From Smittium mucronatum (Eukaryota; Kickxellomycota; Harpellomycetes; Harpellales; Legeriomycetaceae), in contig LSSL01002580.1 of assembly GCA_001953115.1 (NCBI GenBank), positions 1 through 26,946 of the forward strand: DNA of 26,946 nucleotides. Direction: 5' to 3'. The stretch's first letter is position 1; each line of letters opens with the position of its first letter. The notes under the pieces were generated by a model. The model saw only the letters and a program-made list of their open reading frames with translations. It ran no database searches and was not told the origin of the DNA. A program made the position numbers and the translations under genes. Below, piece by piece: positions 1 to 9,365 of the stretch.

Positions 1-3000
1 AAAAAAAAAAAAAAAAAAAAAAAAAAGCTATCCTTTACCATTAATTATTCTACATTACCCGAGAAAATAGATTTTTTACGGAAAGTAGTCACGAGTTTTT
101 GATAGATAAGCAGTATTTTAAGGCATCCATACCAACTAATTTTCAGCCATAAAGTTAGAAAAAATATTTATAAACTTTTATATTCAGGTTTGAAGAAATT
201 ATATCCATGTTTTGGGATCCGTATAATTAGCTCAATATTGAGAATGTTTAGGATGATAAATGAATTGTGTTCGGTTGTTATGAGGACTAATTAATTCCTT
301 TGATCTGTGAAAATTTGAATAAAATGAGACTATATCTCCTTAATTTTTAAGAAGCAGTTTATTAACGTCTTATACTCGTCACTGAAAAAATAATGGGGGT
401 TTATCTCTCAAATTTTTTGAAATAAAGCAGAACTGCAGTATTTTTTAATGAATTATAGCTTAAATTACGAACATCACTTTTTAATCGTAATACCAATACA
501 AAGCCAGAATATATTTGCAGAATATACCATTATATAACGCGACTCGATACGTAGATCCAAGCAGTTTTTATTACATTGAATTTCCCCCATATTATTAACT
601 AGAGCTCGTGAATACATCAGATTACTCTATTTCCAGAAATAGGTAAACACAAAATTTTTTTATTAAATTCAAACTACGTAAATGAAGCTCTATTTTGATG
701 TATTTTATAGCACTAAAATAAACATCAATAATAATTTCTTCTACAATAATAGGTTCTTGAGTTCCAAGAGCCTTCTTACATCAAAATTATGTAAAAAAAT
801 TCACTGAAATATTTTGAGTCTTACCTATAAAGCCTTCCAAAAATCTGAAAGACATTTTAAAAGAGGATATTAGCTACCTTTTCTCTCTTTAAGGTCTCAA
901 AGTTTGTGAATTTCATTGAAAATTCACAGCTGTATATTAATTCGCGAAGACTTATATATTATTTGGTTGGAATTTAATCTTTATTGGTCATATTTATTAG
1001 AAATACTAGAATGTTTGTTTTTTATTTTAAATATCTGATACAAACACAGAATATCACTTCCTATTCCAAGATAAAGAGCAGATGTTTTACGTAAACTATT
1101 TCACTGTTTTTTGTTTTATTTTACAGTTTTATAACAGCTGCAAAATCTTAGTGATAGTATGTGTATTCATAAATCAACCATATTTTTGGAACCTTAATTG
1201 ATAATTTCTCCTGTTAAAACAAAAAAGAAAGAAAAAACTCTTTATATTCTCGTATCAGTATTTGAAGGAAATTTTAAATCAGACATAAGCGGGTGATTTA
1301 ACTTTTTCAGAGGGTAATTTTGAAAACCGACTATATAAACCTAATATCTATATTTTCTATTTGAGTCAACGTTTTCTTTTCGTATGTATAAGAATTAAAA
1401 AATTTTCCCGATATTATCCAGAATACAAAAAAAGTTACTGTATAATTTCAAACTGGTATTACTTATTTATTCGATCTCATCCTTTTCATAGAAGGGCTAA
1501 ATCATCCTCCATTATCAAGATTTATTTTCTATAATTATTACTCTTGTACAGAAGATGGTTCATTTCCAATTTTAGAGACCTTCAGAAGCAGCAGAACACC
1601 GTAAAATTTATTATTCAATACCAAAACATTGAATTAGTTTATTAGCTCATGAATTTTTGATGTTAAAAATAACACATCCTGAGAAAAATTGACTTAGATA
1701 TTTTTAGCAATTTTAACCATGCTTCTTGTAAAAAAATTCTAGAATTCGCCATATTGGTTATCCTGTATATGTATTCATCTGGTTCCTCCGACACACCAGA
1801 GAATTTACTAGAATAAGTTTTATTTTTGAGGGTGGTTTCATTTTGATGGAAGAGATGAATATGCTAACAAGTTTTCTCTAGATCAATTTTTTTGATGAAA
1901 TCTCTTGTGTAATAAAATTTTTGAGCCATTAAAAGAGGTTCCTGGAGCTATGGTTTCTTCTGGATTGAAAATCATGATATAGGAAAAAGGCTCCTTTCGT
2001 TAAAAAAGCGGGTTTGAATCTTATTACACTAGTTGATTTGGTTTTCCTAAAAAATAAACACATAAATTAAGATTTTCTAATCATACTTGAGTTACTGATT
2101 CCAAAATTTCTTAAAATAATACACTTTTTGTTTTAGGTTAAGTATATTTGGATCATCGGAAGTATTCCACGAGATTTACTGTATTATGTAGTGCAAGAAT
2201 TTTTTTTTATTGACCTTGATAATTGTGCTATGAATTCAGGTATCCGATTCATAGAAGATTCAAGCTATATCAAAACCACTCATTCTGAAACGTTTTAAAA
2301 CTGTGGTAGATTGTTCATTGAACTATTTCTTTGAATTTTAATATCTCATATTTTAATTTATATTCAATAAAGGTGTGCTGAAGAAATTACCTCCGAATTA
2401 TGAGGGTGTTTTAATTGATTCTAGGCAAAAATGAGATCTTTTGAAGGGTAACCGGAAGTTATTTACTTATATTTATATTACCAGAAAAAAAATTCGAAAA
2501 AAAGTTAAAATAACCTTCCATAAAGTTTTTAAGTAATTAATAAAGCTTCTTAACACATATTAATGATTGTAAAATTTCCAGCACTTTTAAAAATTCGGAA
2601 ATAATTCAATCCAGCTGATTACCTTTGAAAAATAAAAGGTGATAAGGATGAGATTTGCTGTGCTTGCTGTGATTATAGATAAAAAATTTAGATGTCATTG
2701 TAATTTTCACCTTTTAAAATATAAATGAATTATATTTTTGATCTTTTAAAAAAAATATGCAAATTTTTATTAATGATTGTTAAAGAGTAATTTACGGGAT
2801 AATCAAGTATTTAAAAATGGAATATGAAGCCAATATATTTACGTTATTTACATATTTAGTAAATTAGAATTTAAATATTGTGTTAATTATATTTTTGATA
2901 AGAGCCCTAGTTATTCAAAATTAGTGTAACACTAATGGAAAATGTAAAAATTACTGAAATTTAGGTTAATTTTTGGATAAATTATGATATATATTATATA

Positions 3001-3660
3001 AAATAGAAGTTGAGGAAAATATAGTAATCCAATATACCATATTTATTGAGAATTTAAAATAGGATAAATTGAAGAACTGAATTAAATTTTATAGATATTA
3101 ATCAAACTAATTAAATTTAAATAAAATTTTGTTAATAAAAAACATAAATTGATTTATATATCTAATTAAGCAAAAAAATAATCCAATTTAGGTACAAAAT
3201 GGTAAATTTTTAAATAGATAAAGCGAAAAAATATTTTACTTGTAGAAAAAATGACGTACAGAGTATTTAGAATTTAAAATATAAAATTATGCAAATATAT
3301 TGGTTTCTAATCTCAAAAATCGCTTCTTTAACTAAAAGAAAGCGAATATATCGACTTAATTCATTTATATTTTTAGAATAAAAATAAAAGCAACTTAAAT
3401 ATTCTATAGTTCAGATAATTGATTTGTGTATAAGACGATATCAAATAACCCCTCTTAAAGTCAATTTTTTAATTTGGTTTCGTGAATTTATCCGCCTTAT
3501 AAGATCAAAATGCGCCTAATTTTTCGGGTATAACATTACATGAACAATGGCGAATTTAATCTTTTTTAAAACTTAATATGTCAATGTTATTTAATTCTCT
3601 GTATAAACTCCTAAAAAATATATTATCATTTTTTTACTTGGTTTGACATAAAATATACCA
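1..3660. other. AT-rich DNA without recognisable gene
   Basis: The window opens with a run of 26 A. No open frame with gene-like composition, no splice-consistent exon chain and no tRNA or rRNA signature was found on either strand. The first 2.7 kb has slightly more G+C than the next kilobase. The stretch around 1740-2040 has the highest G+C, but neither strand gave a family I recognise. It is probably intergenic DNA or transposon remains too old to read. Confidence 0.6.
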
Positions 3661-3663
3661 TTT

Positions 3664-3701
3664 TGTGCCTAAATTGATTTTTTATTACATAATTTGGCAC
3701 A
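3664..3701. repeat. Imperfect hairpin
   Basis: TGTGCC-AAATT at 3664-3675 (one bulged T at 3670) pairs with AATTTGGCACA at 3691-3701 across a 15-nt loop. It lies about 560 bp upstream of the bL27m start. A role is not evident; it may be the core of a small inverted-repeat element. Confidence 0.4.
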
Positions 3702-3780
3702 TAAATTAATGTTTAGTTTTTAAAAGCACAATTTGGTTCAATTTTATTTGTTAACCTTTGAATAATGAAGTTAAGTTTCT

Positions 3781-3930
3781 TCAAATCAGTTATGAGTTTT
3801 TCGAATTCAAATCTGCATTATTTGCAATCAATTTTCCTTTTGTCAAATCACTTTTGTTTATTCAAATCTGATTGGCCATTTTCCTATTCCAATTTACATT
3901 TTCTCATGCAATTTTTTCTTTTTTCGATTA
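3781..3930. repeat. Degenerate tandem repeat, about 20 bp units
   Basis: TCAAATC or close variants (GCAATC, TCCAAT, GCAATT) recur at about 3781, 3807, 3824, 3843, 3862, 3887 and 3907. Each is followed by a T-rich tail. The spacing is irregular (16-26 bp) and averages about 20 bp. The array keeps a 75-codon frame open on the plus strand (3765-3992), whose Phe/Leu/Ser-rich product looks like a by-product of the repeat, not a protein. Confidence 0.35.
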
Positions 3931-4264
3931 GAGTTGGAAAAGGCGTGGTTTTTTTTGTAAAGTTTGATAAAAACAACTTATTTATTCATTGAGTTTTCTA
4001 AGATCCAAGATTGGCTAAAGAGTTATATCTACTAATGATTTGATCTTCCAATAATGGATCGTTAAAAAAAAAGAATAAAGTTGAGTTTACCAATGATTTT
4101 TAATTAATTAGCCGTGATTAGTATAGAAATAAGAGCTAAAGGTTAAGTAATTTGTTAATGTGTTGGATCAAGATAAAGTTGGTTAAATTTGATGAAAACT
4201 AAATTAAAATAAAAGTGGTGATTGTAATGAAGTGTCCTTTTTATTAAGTTAACTAATAATCACT

Positions 4265-5138
4265 ATGATGTTTTTAAATTACCTTTCTGGAACTTTCGCT
4301 AATAAATCAGGAGTTTTAATTAAGCAAACCCTGGAAAATGGTTAGTAATATTTATATAATTTCAAACATTCGTATAATTATCTTTTCTGCTTAGCTCGAT
4401 TTGGGAAATTTCTTTATCCATTTAAATAATCTTGAAATTAGATTTTTAAGTCTAGAGAATTTCTAAATTTGATACAATCTATTATATTTGATAGTTTGGA
4501 ATTCGCAAGTTCGTTTTGCTTCAAAGAAGGCAGGAGGTTCTACCAGAAATGGAAGAGACAGTGCTGGTAGAAGATTAGGGACTAAAAAGACAGCAGGTAG
4601 ATTTATTTTCATTTTTTTGCGATTAATTCAGAAACTTTCTTTTTGATCCGTCTTATTGTTTTTATTATCGGGGTTTTAGGACAGCATGTCATTCCAGGGA
4701 ATATTCTAGTTAGACAGCGAGGAACAAAATTCCATCCTGGTGAAAATGTAAACACTCTTTTCATCTCTTTTGGTATATATGACCAATTTTTCCTGATTTC
4801 GCTACTACCCTCATCATAAATTTGAGCTTTTGCTTTTTTTTTTCTTGATATATCCATAAACTTTTTTAAAATTCTTTTTTTTAAAGGTGGGTATTGGAAA
4901 AGATCATACATTGTTTGCACTAACACCAGGATATGTTAGGTTTTATAAAGAGATGTATAACAAGAAGGAGCGTCGAATTATTGCCGTTGCTCTCGATAAA
5001 TCAGACTACGATTTTCCCAGAGATATTACCCAACCAAGAAAACGCGGATTCTTTTTAGTTGACCGCACAAAAATGAGGGATGAGATAATCAACTCTCGTG
5101 CTCAATATTATGCCGAAAAGGAAGCCCTCCTCAATTAG
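4265..5138 (+). CDS. mrp7: Mitochondrial large-subunit ribosomal protein bL27m (4 exons)
   Basis: This is a structural protein of the mitochondrial 50S subunit; in bacteria the bL27 N-terminus reaches towards the peptidyl-transferase centre. Exons: 4265-4340, 4495-4596, 4680-4747 and 4887-5138 (stop TAG), all with GT-AG introns of 154, 83 and 139 bp. They join in frame to 165 residues. Residues 1 to about 30 are a plausible import presequence. Then come the family hallmarks [16 protein letters not shown], a [20 protein letters not shown] block and [12 protein letters not shown]. The C-terminal extension beginning [10 protein letters not shown] with RRIIAVAL is the fungal form. The start is the first of two adjacent ATGs (4265, 4268). 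Introns are much more AT-rich than exons. AATAAA at 5195 may be the poly(A) signal. Naming note: yeast calls this protein Mrp7, and yeast 'MrpL27' is a different protein. Exon 1 rests only on phase and splice signals; the remainder is secure. Confidence 0.95.
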
Positions 5139-5448
5139 AAACCTTCACTTTACCCCCACCTCTCCCAAAATACAATTACATGACTTATTTAAATAATAAA
5201 TAATTTTTTCTACTGTCTTTTAGTCGATTTTTTTATTTTATTTTTTTATATCTTTAAAAGTTTATCTTTTAAGCCTCTCTTTCTTTATGGATACATAATT
5301 TTAAGAACACAGTTTTGCTTTCACACATGGGTTTGAATTACCTAACTCCTGTTTTGAATTACTGATTCTTATGAAAAAGATATTACAGTGAATAAATAGC
5401 TCTTAAATGTTAAAAGGTGAGGATTACAATATATAGTTGAATGAATAT
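5139..5448. other. Convergent 3' intergenic region
   Basis: This 310-bp spacer separates the stop codons of bL27m (+) and dsc3 (-), so the two transcripts converge. It holds AATAAA at 5195-5200 for the plus-strand gene and T-rich stretches. No further gene is seen. Confidence 0.7.
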
Positions 5449-6615
5449 CTAGTTTAAATATCTAATTAAACCAAATGTTAAATTTATCAAAAAACCGCCG
5501 ATTATCCCAACCATCACCCTAGTGGGGAAGACGCTTTTCTTCTGTCCAAACAGAAAGAAAGGAAAAATGCCTCCTATAAATCCAATTGCTAGGCCGATAA
5601 ATATACTCATATTCATCGAGAGCAAATCTACCAGAATTAAAAATTTAATAAGGGTTGGAAAAAAAAATCCATTGAATCGCAAAATGCTTAAAAGACATCA
5701 TGTGTTGATAAATTAAGTATACATACATGACTCTAGAATAGTATCGTTCTGGTTGCTGCTCATCCATGACTCTTCAATTTCTCTCATTCGTTGAAAGTCA
5801 TCTATATTTTACAATTGGTAAATATTCTGAAACTTCAATAAGTGGGTGTTTCTAGAAATGAATTACTCATAAAACTTTCAGTCCCATGTGCAGAATGGAA
5901 GTTTCTTCGTATTTCTTCAATCTCATCTTCTGAAATTCCTGCCTCTTGCAGCCGGTCGAATCCCATAAGCCTATTGTCTTCATTCTAAAAATAAGATAAA
6001 CAGATGAAAAACATCACCCATCAGTTGTGTTTTCGAAATATCTATATACCATTAAGTTTTAAAGAAGAGGATTTATCCAAAAATAATCCTACCATTGGTT
6101 CCTGACCCTCAACTGCTTCGATGTCAGAAACAAGACAATGAATAAATCTAGTCCCTTCATTTTCTGGAGTTTCGTTTAATGTTTCGGTAAAACTCTGTCC
6201 TAAAGTTTGTGAATCATGCAATATTCGCCCTGCCTTTATGAATCTCAAGAAACTCGATTCCAAATTAGGACGTTCTCTTTTGATCTAAAACATAAAAATA
6301 ATTAAATGATAGATCTTTACTTTTTCAGTAGAAAAAAAGAGAAGTTTTTGTATCAGGAAAAAGCAAAGGCCATTTATAAAAAAAAAAGCATTTAAACTCG
6401 AAAAAAATAAGTAGGTAAGCTCCTTTTTTTCAATTTTTTTTACTTTAAAAAAAAGATTATTATTGGATATTTTTGATCTTATTTTCTATCTTGTAACAGC
6501 AAAAATAGATTGGGTAGATGTTTACCTTTTTCCTTAATTCGAACACGGTAGTATCCGGAGGTAGAACAAGGTTCAAATCACTTTCGTTGTCTGTAAATCT
6601 GATCGTGATATCCAT
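5449..6615 (-). CDS. dsc3: Dsc3, subunit of the Golgi Dsc E3 ubiquitin ligase (5 exons)
   Basis: In fungi the Dsc complex is a membrane-bound ubiquitin ligase of Golgi/endosomes, needed for SREBP cleavage in fission yeast and for membrane-protein turnover. Minus-strand exons: 6615-6526, 6284-6093, 5984-5867, 5801-5727 and 5627-5449 (stop TAG). The GT-AG introns are 241, 108, 65 and 99 bp. All phases agree and give 217 residues. Residues 1 to about 85 form the ubiquitin-like domain (MDITIRFTDNES, then FIKAGRILHDSQTL and FIHCLVSDIEA). The Dsc3 C-terminal signature follows: MGFDRLQEAGISEDEIEEIR, then FQRMREIEESWM. Two hydrophobic segments close the protein (about 167-187, IFIGLAIGFIGGIFPFFLF; and about 197-214, VGIIGGFLINLTFGLI). 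An in-frame TAG nine bases before the ATG supports the start. Identification comes from recall of the DUF2407 families; no search was run. Confidence 0.88.
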
Positions 6616-6657
6616 GATACGCTACTTCTTTAAAAAGAAGTTCTTTGAATTCGAAAA

Positions 6658-6928
6658 TCAATTTTCTTGATGCGAACCTCGTGCCTTTTGGATTTTGCCG
6701 ATAATGTTGAGCACCCGGACAGATATTTTTTGGAAATACTCGTTTTTTGAATCAAAAATTACAAAACGTATCTTTAGCTCCTATAATACATGGATTATGA
6801 ATATTCGCGTTTTTAGAAACTAGAGCAGAAAGTCATACTTACTAGTATTCCATTATGTGCGACTCTTTTTCTAGCTTTTTATCCAATTCTTCCAGACTCA
6901 TAAATTCTCCTGGAAACGATATTTTAAC
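6658..6928 (-). other. Two possible coding exons upstream of dsc3, gene not resolved
   Basis: On the minus strand a block at 6928-6843, preceded by an AG, reads VKISFPGEFMSLEELDKKLE and continues KESHIMEY. It is followed by a consensus donor GTAAGTATG. A second block at 6780-6658, also preceded by AG, stays open for 40 codons (starts ELKIRFVIFDSKNEYF) and ends in TGA. Both have exon-like G+C. Joining them at the obvious splice sites makes a TAG at the junction, so the model fails as read. Possibilities are a small gene with an unseen exon or one sequence error, two unrelated short exons, or a dsc3 leader with an upstream frame. I do not recognise the product. Confidence 0.3.
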
Positions 6929-7473
6929 CTATCAATGATCTTCACTCGAAATTTATCTTAAATGCAGTGTATTGTTGGCTATTTTCTTAACAATCATGTC
7001 CAATTATTACCAATGGTTTATAATACATCTATGTGTATACAATTTTCAAATCAATTAAACCAATGAGCTGATGAGCTGATGACGTTCCACACCAGTGCAT
7101 TAGTTAGTTAATATGAAAATTGAACTGAGTACTGGGTCTAGAGAGCTAGGTTATTTTCATATAGGTTTAGAAGTTCGGAAAATGTTCTAATAAGTTTGAT
7201 TTATTTATACCTACAAGAAGCCGAGGGGTTGTTGTTTTGGAAATGTTATAGAGTGATTTCAGTGATAATGGTTAGGTGTATGTGATTTTTTGCTCAGATT
7301 GTTAAAGTTTCAACAATAAAGTGTAGTATTAGGCTATCGGATATGCCTTGAGCTCTAAGAGTCATTGTATTTAGTTGATTTCAAACTAATTCTTTTTCTT
7401 ATGAGGGGACAAAGTTATCATGTATTTATACATAGGATCTCAAACGAGATTCGTCTAGGCGTGACTCTTTTTA
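6929..7473. other. Intergenic, no clear gene
   Basis: G+C is somewhat higher than the window average, but no exon chain was found. A short 8-bp tandem repeat (ATGAGCTG, 2.5 copies) lies at 7063-7082. On the minus strand an ATG at about 7032 followed by a GTAATA donor could add a first exon to the unresolved gene at 6658-6928; this is speculative. Confidence 0.4.
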
Positions 7474-7636
7474 CCCTTTCAGGGGCAAGGGCACAAAAAA
7501 TGGCGTTCACTTTTTGCTCATGTTTTCATTAGACTAATATTATTTGTATACCATTGGATAAATCTAAAAGTTAGGCCAATTGAAATGGCTAATTTACACA
7601 AATAGGAGTGAGGCTTAAACTTGGGCCCGGAAAGGG
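7474..7636. mobile_element. Short non-autonomous element with piggyBac-type ends
   Basis: The left end CCCTTTCAGGGGCAAG (7474) and the reverse complement of the right end, CCCTTTCCGGGCCCAAG (ending at 7636), form terminal inverted repeats of about 16 bp with two mismatches and a one-base indel. The right flank is TTAA (7637-7640) and the left flank is TTTA (7470-7473), which fits a TTAA target duplication with one mutation. Established knowledge: piggyBac elements insert at TTAA and their ends begin CCC/CCY. The 163-bp body has no coding capacity, so this would be a MITE mobilised in trans. Family assignment rests only on the termini. Confidence 0.5.
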
Positions 7637-7640
7637 TTAA

Positions 7641-8039
7641 ACGGGAGAATTTTAATGAAGAGGGCAGTTTGTAATGTACCCCTGTTCAGCGAAAATTCAT
7701 AAAGATTATTTTTTATCCAATAAAAGTGAAAAATTATGCAAAATAAAAAATTAAGTTGAGATATACGCCATTCAAATTCCTAATTAGGCTATAAAGTTAA
7801 TGAAAATGCCTTTATGATTTGTTCAATGGAAACGACTAAATGAATTTGTAAAATTCATTTGATAAATTTAATCAGTGAATTAGCCTGTAAAAGTTATTTG
7901 TAACAAAATTCCCCCCTCATTAAGAATCCTCCATATGGATACACCTTGGCTAGACGATCTATTATAAATGTAAACCAAATTTCTTAACATTATTCGTACC
8001 CCTAAGATTGAATCAACTTGCCGTGGCTTAGGAGCTTAA
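7641..8039. other. Intergenic, nothing recognised
   Basis: AT-rich DNA between the piggyBac-like element and the G+C-rich island. No open frame, repeat or RNA gene is evident. Confidence 0.6.
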
Positions 8040-8063
8040 TAGTGTACTTTTTGAAGTACACTA
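8040..8063. repeat. Perfect 10-bp inverted repeat with TTTG loop
   Basis: TAGTGTACTT at 8040-8049 is exactly complementary to AAGTACACTA at 8054-8063. It sits at the left border of the G+C-rich island, 14 bp before a 43-bp tandem repeat. It could be an element end or a structured RNA; no long T-run follows. Confidence 0.6.
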
Positions 8064-8076
8064 AACTAAAATGACA

Positions 8077-8169
8077 CACAGCGTTGTACTATTCTTGGTT
8101 GGGAGTAGTGGAGACAGCGCACAGCGTTGCACTATTCTTGTTTGGGGGTAGTGGAGACAGCGCACAGCG
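8077..8169. repeat. 43-bp tandem repeat, two copies plus 7 bp
   Basis: Copies at 8077-8119 and 8120-8162 differ at three positions, and a third begins with CACAGCG at 8163-8169. The unit contains CACAGCGTTG, CTATTCTT and GTAGTGGAGACAGCG. The low divergence suggests a fairly recent duplication compared with the decayed transposons nearby. Confidence 0.85.
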
Positions 8170-8640
8170 ATTCTGAGGACGTCGATTCCAGAGTATGGTC
8201 ATTTCGAAACAGGAATAACCAATCGCTTAGCACAGCTGATACATAATCCAGTGCACGTGTCCAGCGTTCGACAGTCAGACGGATCTCAGCGTCCAACAGC
8301 TATTTGTAGGAAAGCCATGTCGATCAAACCCACTTTTGGATAGGTGCCTAATTTTATTAATCCTGTTAGAAGTAGGCTCTGACTGGGAGCTCAGTAGATT
8401 CAATGAACTATTGTTCGTTGACAAAGAGCTTAATCCATGACTGCATGTAACCTGAGTCATAAACATACAAGAAGCAACGCCAGGGTTGTCTTTCGGTTGG
8501 TATATTGCACTCTTTTTCCGTAGGTACGCAGCCGGTAGTCCGGCAGAGGAGTATAGAGTAGATAGAGTATTAGTCTTTCTATACTTAACTTTTCTTATCT
8601 TCATATTTTTTAATGGCATTATCTTACAATAAAATTCCAT

Positions 8641-9235
8641 GATATAAAAAAATTGACCCGGATCGTAAAAAAAAATTTTTTTTTTGAAAATTTAAGACTT
8701 GATTTAGCATTTTTATTAAGAAATGATATACTAAAGTTTTCGGATTTAAAATATATCATTTTATATCATGTAAATCCATTTAAAGCCCTTTTTAAAAAAT
8801 ATATAGATAAAGTTATATTAATTTATCTTGAGATAAATTTTCATTAATAGTAGGGAAATAAAATTGAAAATCTAATTATTTTTTTCTTCTTTCAAATTGC
8901 TTATTTCATATATCAGAAGTATAACTTCTGGTATTATGAATTTTCTGTAATTTAACCAAAATTGAATAAGCTTTTGCTTAATTAGTATAGTATCTTAACC
9001 CTTTTGATATAAACTAGCAATATCTAGCTCTCGATCTTCTTGTAAAATTTGCCACAGTTTAAAAAAAACCTCATACAACTAAATCTGAACTATAAACACA
9101 TAAAACTTATAAAAAATAAACACAGAAAAGTGAAATTGTTGATTTTTTTTAAGGGAATATATTTAAAATATTTAAATGCTAGAAAAAAATATTAGGAAAA
9201 GATAATAGAAGAAAAATATAAGTAATAAATTTCAT
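8641..9235. other. AT-rich DNA without recognisable gene
   Basis: Composition drops abruptly after 8640. A 64-codon open frame (8653-8847, +) is Ile/Lys/Phe-rich, as expected from composition alone, and is not called. No other feature was seen. Confidence 0.55.
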
Positions 9236-9365
9236 CCAACTGACCTATGTCATTCTAGCAGCTCTGTACTTACTTGCAAATGTTTAAATGAAGTATTTTT
9301 CAATATATATTGGGATTTTTCTTGAAAAAAAAAAAGGCGAATTTCCCGAGGCTAAAAGCTTAAAT
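9236..9365 (-). repeat. Second copy of a sequence at the LINE 3' end
   Basis: TATGTCATTCTAGCAGCTCT at 9247-9266 matches TATGCCACTCTAGTAGCTCC at 21515-21534 with four differences, all transitions. In both places a weaker match follows on the right that includes AAGCTT (9356-9361; about 21579-21584), although the spacing differs. Because the 21.5-kb copy lies just 3' of the LINE coding traces, this is probably the tail of a second, more eroded LINE copy in the same orientation. Confidence 0.45.

Larger units (their letters stand above)
8040..8640. other. G+C-rich island of unknown origin
   Basis: Base composition jumps to about 45-48% G+C here against roughly 23% on both sides. The left edge carries a hairpin and a 43-bp tandem repeat. 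A 121-codon minus-strand frame (8640-8275) covers most of the rest. Its Ser/Asn/Lys-rich translation matches no family I know and has no clear splice context. The island also has a small GCCGG-TAGT-CCGGC stem near 8535. It may be an insertion, an untranslated part of a younger transposon (for example an LTR) or a noncoding gene. Confidence 0.5.

Noticed and set aside
1..26. Poly(A) run as a retroposed transcript tail
   Set aside because: It lies at the window edge with no upstream sequence to test, and similar A-runs are common in this DNA.
4609..4926. 105-codon open frame on the minus strand
   Set aside because: It is antisense to bL27m exons 3-4 and their introns; the plus-strand protein match is unambiguous.
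8275..8640. 121-codon minus-strand frame as a protein gene
   Set aside because: No recognisable family and a low-complexity Ser/Asn/Lys translation; its length can be explained by the locally higher G+C. Kept only as part of the island.
8364..8640. Copia-type LTR starting TGTTAGAAGT
   Set aside because: The start resembles LTR ends, but no matching TAACA end, primer-binding site or second LTR was found.
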